This document shows positions 8,280 to 10,728 of a stretch of 10,728 nt of DNA, in pieces (position 1 is the stretch's first letter; each line of letters begins with the position of its first letter). The translations under genes were made by a program, and so were the position numbers. This DNA comes from Pyrenochaeta sp. MPI-SDFR-AT-0127 (taxonomy: Eukaryota; Ascomycota; Dothideomycetes; Pleosporales; Cucurbitariaceae): assembly GCA_020747015.1 (NCBI GenBank), contig JAGTJM010000177.1:1-10728 (forward strand). Direction: 5' to 3'. Under the pieces are notes generated by a model, which did not search any database, was not told the origin of the DNA, and was given only the letters and a program-made list of their open reading frames with translations.

Positions 8280-8673
8280 GGCTGGTTGGGTGGGTATACC
8301 CCCTAATCTTTCTTTTATTTATTCCTCTATCAATACTAGTCCAAATTAGGTAAATTTTAGTTTATTTTATAGCTATTAGCTAGATCTATAAATCTAGAAT
8401 TTTAATTATGTAATATATCTTTTATTACGTCAGTTATTTCAATACCCATTTTTCGATACCCACTTAATTAGGCCACCAGTACCCACGCTTTAAAACCTTA
8501 ATAACTTACGTAATTATTTTTTTAAAAAGAAATTTTATATATAAAAGTTATAGATATAGATTAGATCTATAAAATAAGCTAAAAGTTATTAAATTACGTT
8601 ATAATCTAGAAAAGTTATAGCTAAAATAAGAGGTAACCCGCGGGGTAACCCAACCCCTACCCATCGGCCACCC
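8280..8673. mobile_element. 394-bp MITE-like element with imperfect TIRs and TA flanks
   Basis: The left end ggctggttgggtgggta (8280-8296) and the reverse complement of the right end, gggtggccgatgggta (to 8673), agree at most positions, with differences mainly of the C/T kind plus a 1-base gap. Both ends are bordered by TA (8278-8279 and 8674-8675), the duplication made by Tc1/mariner elements. Internally ttagtttattttatag (8357-8372) pairs 15 of 16 with 8567-8582, so the element can fold back. It has no coding capacity. Its many CA, TG and GG/CC words contrast with the TA-only surroundings. Removing it brings agtagct next to tagtctt, close to the sequence at 1649-1662, which supports a true insertion. 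Family is inferred; it could be a small non-autonomous pogo derivative. Confidence 0.7.
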
Positions 8674-8675
8674 TA

Positions 8676-9135
8676 GTCTTAAGGAGATTTTAAGAGTTTA
8701 GTATTAGTTTTTTAGATAGTCTTTTCTTTTAATACTCTAGTTTACTACCTATAGAGGCTTTTATTTGCCTTTATAGTATAATTATATATTTCTAGTACTA
8801 TTAGTACTATATTAGCTCCTTTTAGGCTAACTAGGTCTATATAATTCTATATAGGGCTAAATTTAATAAATATATTATAGAAGGTCCTATTTTACCCTAT
8901 ATTAGCTTATATTACCTAGAAACTATATATTCCTATATAGGTCTCTTATTCTCTCTTACCTTTAGTACTATTAAATATCTTATTCTTAGAAAAAACCCTT
9001 TAGGAAAAAATTATAAAGTAAAGGTAGCTAGATTTTATTTATAGAATACTCTTATACTACCTATTCCCCTCTCTATAATTATTATCTATAATAATCTAGG
9101 ATAAATTAAGTTAAATCGTGATATTTTATACTAGT
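8676..9135. other. TA-rich stretch without a recognisable gene
   Basis: About 460 bases between the MITE and the second chromodomain remnant. On the minus strand it follows the chromodomain, so it is probably the last codons and 3' untranslated part of that gypsy element. Reading frames are broken on both strands and I find no motif. A local palindrome-like run (agaaaaaaccctttaggaaaaaa around 8989-9010) is not convincing as a terminator. Confidence 0.45.
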
Positions 9136-9139
9136 TTAG

Positions 9140-9400
9140 GGTCTTATAGCCCTATTTATCCTTTTCTAGAATACTTTTAGTATATTTCTAGAGATATTAG
9201 CTACTACCTCCTAAGTATTCTTACTATTAGGGTAATTTCTCTATTTAATAAGATATTCCTACTAGCCTATTTTATTATACCTTCTTTTAACTATCTTCTC
9301 TACCTTATAGATATTATCTCTATATTCTTAGAGAGTATTTACTAGGGGATTCTTAGGGTATTATAATAATCCTCCTTTTTTATAAGGATCTAGTAATAAG
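9140..9400 (-). pseudogene. Second chromodomain remnant, probable integrase C-terminus of another gypsy element
   Basis: In one minus-strand frame starting near 9400 the reading is YPKNPLVNTL (about 9366-9337), then DNIYKVEKIVKRRYNKIG (about 9321-9268), two TAG codons at expected Trp/Gln sites, EYLIK, a TAG at the core Trp, RNYPNSKNT and another TAG at Trp before EVVANIS. This is a full chromodomain with its three core strands and the WKGYP-like box altered by RIP. The N-terminal side is cut at about 9422 by LTR copy 3, and no integrase is found beyond it. It is clearly different from the chromodomain at 2790-3010. A free chromodomain protein is possible but unlikely in this setting. Confidence 0.78.
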
Positions 9401-9422
9401 GTATAAAATACTAGATAGATCT

Positions 9423-9720
9423 TATAATAACATAGGTGCTAGAGGGCTCCGAAACGGATCCGAGTGCAACTCAAAGGCATATAGGAGTGCGTGCTGCGGT
9501 GGATAACTAAGAACACCTCTATTCCTATAGGTCTGATACGAAAGGATAAGAAGAACTTATCCTACTATCTACTACTAAAGAGCTATACTTATGTATAGAG
9601 AAATAGGGGTAACAGGGCCTAATCGGGACAGTATTAGAGGTAGGTCTAATATCCTCTAAATAAACCTCCCTTCTTATAGGAACGCGTGTGCGTCTCTATT
9701 TCTATATAACGTTTATTATA
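9423..9720 (+). mobile_element. LTR copy 3 (298 bp), no target-site duplication
   Basis: Same family and orientation as copy 2. It starts tataataacatagg and ends acgtttattata. Flanks are gatct (9418-9422) and ttacc (9721-9725), which do not match, unlike copies 1 and 2. It keeps CpA/TpG in its middle (ggcatatagg, gtgcgtgctgcgg) and more CpG/CpC than copy 2 (gaaacggatccgag). No primer-binding site starting TGG follows it and no clear polypurine tract precedes it, so it is not obviously the end of a full element. It stands between a minus-strand gypsy tail and an unrelated + strand pseudogene, which suggests it is the scar of recombination or deletion between elements. Confidence 0.92.
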
Positions 9721-9775
9721 TTACCCCCCTCCTTAGGAGAGATAGTTCCTATCTCTTAGGGAGCTAGAAGGGTAA
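9721..9775. repeat. 55-base imperfect palindrome at the LTR copy 3 edge
   Basis: Outer arms ttaccc (9721-9726) and gggtaa (9770-9775) enclose inner arms agagatag (9738-9745) and ctatctct (9749-9756), which pair perfectly around a 3-base loop. Partial pairing (ctta with tagg-type bases) lies between. It begins exactly at the LTR end. It could be the end of a small foldback element or a hairpin that helped a rearrangement. It is not a bacterial-type terminator in this context. Confidence 0.45.
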
Positions 9776-9921
9776 TGTATAGTACTCTCAGATATCTTTC
9801 TTAATAGATTTCGAGTCTGTTCTGAATTAGATCCAAATTAGGGCTAACCTTAATTCTACGCTTACCTTAGGTCTAAGTCGCCTTTACCTTAAGTTAGCCG
9901 TTTACTTATTAGTATAATTAA
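9776..9921. other. Short spacer with weak coding signal
   Basis: Between the palindrome and the pseudogene. It keeps TpG and CpA (aatgtatag, ctctcagat, gtctgttctgaatt), so RIP has been light here. Several stops interrupt each + strand frame, and no promoter element is convincing. Confidence 0.35.
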
Positions 9922-10728
9922 AATAATCCCGCTTACTATAGCTGCTTTCTCCTCCTTATACACTACTTCCTATTATAAGAGCCTACGCCTAAATCCTATC
10001 TAATACTATTTCTTAGCTAACTATTACTTAGCTACACCTACGATGCCTATTTCTATACCCCTAGGGCTCTACCCGCAGCCTATAGGGTTATTTATATACG
10101 CGCCGTAAGGGCTTTAGCCTATAGTAAAAATATTAAGTTTAGATTCTCCTTAGAGGTATCTAAGAAGTGTGCATATTATATACACAGTAATAAGGTTTAC
10201 TACCTAGTTCCCCTATATACGGGTCGGGAGTACGAGGAGCTAGAGGCTACCCTTAATCGCAGGTCTACTACTAAGGAGCGGATAGAGTTTAAGGAGTTAG
10301 GGGAGGAGGAGGAGAAGGAGCTAGAGGATATAATAGCTACTATAGTTTCGGCGGCGTTATAGCTTAGGACTATAGTGTAGGTAGCGACTGCGTAGGTTAA
10401 AAGCCTAACTACTGTTAAGCTACTATATACTACTCACCTTCACTAGGAGGAGTAGGCGGAGGAGATTCGGGCTATAGGGCCAAACTAGCTAAGTTAACTA
10501 GTATAGTTACTTAGTTAGTCACAGTAATAGGCGCGGTAGCGGGCACTTTAGTGCCTCCTCCCTAGGTCCAGCTGCGCGTAGACAGAGTCAGAAGCCTCGT
10601 AGAAGGAATATAGGGGTAACGCCGTTATTAGTTACTAGAGAGTTAGAAGGGGAGGCTTAGGCTACTCTATTAGAGAGTGAGTTAGAGACTAACCTTTAAT
10701 AGGAACGTCGGGATCCGAAAGGACTCTA
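9922..10728 (+). pseudogene. Unknown fungal pseudogene with former Cys motif and acidic helix, runs off the window
   Basis: The frame starting 9922 is open from 10021 to 10359 (113 codons) and continues past TAG 10360-10362, with stops mostly at likely Gln sites. It reads SLEVSKKCAYYIHSNKV, then YYLVPLYTGREYEELEATLN (within about 10147-10260); Cys 10168-10170 is kept and nearby Tyr are plausible former Cys. A Glu-rich helix follows (FKELGEEEEKELEDIIATIV, about 10288-10347). After about 10560 the better reading is in the +1 frame (RRQSQKPRRRNIGVTPLLV, about 10577-10633; VTRELEGEA to about 10655), so an indel is likely. That frame remains readable to the end of the window. There is no ATG for the open part. 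CpA/TpG are commoner here than in the rest of the window, so it is less decayed. I do not recognise the gene. The layout resembles the pseudogene at 2111-2665. Confidence 0.6.

Larger units (their letters stand above)
1..10728. other. RIP-mutated, AT-rich transposon island
   Basis: The whole window is dominated by the dinucleotide TA and short words such as tag, cta and tata. CpA and TpG are rare except in the MITE (8280-8673), the LTR copies at 3899 and 9423, and the right end after about 9720. CpG is kept, for example at 1822-1887. This pattern affects both strands and all the unrelated elements. It matches repeat-induced point mutation, which in ascomycetes converts C to T, mostly at CpA, in duplicated DNA. 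Nothing in the window looks like an expressed host gene. The interpretation rests on visual reading; I did not compute RIP indices. Confidence 0.9.

Noticed and set aside
9423..9720. LTR copy 3 as the 5' LTR of a full element extending right
   Set aside because: No TGG-starting primer-binding site follows it, and the sequence to the right codes for an unrelated pseudogene, not gag.
9721..9775. Telomere-like ttaccc/gggtaa as a telomere or subtelomere mark
   Set aside because: There is a single inverted pair and no tandem array of TTAGGG units, so it is better described as a palindrome.
1..10728. Reassigned genetic code with TAA/TAG read as Gln, as in ciliates
   Set aside because: Many in-frame TAA/TAG do fall at Gln sites, but others fall at Trp sites, and catalytic Asp, His and Cys codons are also changed by G-to-A or C-to-T. 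A code change explains none of the latter; RIP explains all.
1..10728. Mitochondrial or other organellar DNA because of high AT content
   Set aside because: CpG is kept, and the coding remnants are nuclear-type LTR retrotransposon and pogo transposase domains with RIP marks. No organellar genes or tRNAs are visible.
1..10728. tRNA or rRNA genes
   Set aside because: I saw no conserved tRNA arm signatures (such as a GGTTCGA-type T loop) or rRNA-like blocks on either strand by eye.

Overview
The window reads as a decayed transposon graveyard from the nuclear genome of a filamentous ascomycete (Pezizomycotina). Nearly every C and G in a CpA/TpG context has become TpA, while CpG and CpC/CpT survive. 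Every coding remnant is full of in-frame TAA and TAG at places where its family has Gln or Trp, and conserved Asp, His and Cys codons read Asn, Tyr and Tyr. That is the footprint of repeat-induced point mutation (RIP), a genome defence of ascomycete fungi. I see no intact gene, tRNA, rRNA or CRISPR array.

Layout from left to right. (1) 1-1512, + strand: C-terminal two thirds of a pogo-type (Tc1/mariner superfamily) DDE transposase, in one reading frame but full of stops. It is split by a solo LTR (332-629) that lies in a perfect 5-bp target duplication. (2) 1601-1655: one copy of a 55-bp direct repeat whose partner is at 8223-8277. (3) 1822-1887: a CpG-rich patch with a hairpin. (4) 2111-2665, + strand: a stop-riddled pseudogene with a former Cys motif and a charged, helix-prone segment. 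(5) About 2745-8207, minus strand: a Ty3/gypsy chromovirus gag-pol with gag, protease, reverse transcriptase, RNase H, integrase and chromodomain in that order. A second solo LTR of the same family (3899-4196) is inserted in the integrase, again with a perfect 5-bp target duplication. (6) 8280-8673: a 394-bp MITE-like element with imperfect terminal inverted repeats and flanking TA, much less mutated than its surroundings. (7) About 9140-9400, minus strand: a second, different chromodomain, probably the integrase C-terminus of another gypsy element. (8) 9423-9720: a third LTR copy, without a target duplication, sitting at a junction between unrelated sequences. (9) About 9922-10728, + strand: another unknown pseudogene with a former Cys motif and an acidic helix, less decayed and running off the window.

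The order of events can be read from the nesting. The pogo and gypsy elements came first and were mutated heavily. LTRs of a third family, whose internal region is not in the window, then inserted and were reduced to solo LTRs. The 394-bp MITE is among the least mutated pieces. The long elements are heavily mutated, while the MITE and two of the three LTRs are not. This fits the known length dependence of RIP. No undescribed functional system is evident. The most unusual points are the pair of unidentified Cys-motif pseudogenes beside the gypsy remnants, the exact 55-bp repeat that brackets the gypsy element, and the LTR at a rearrangement junction.
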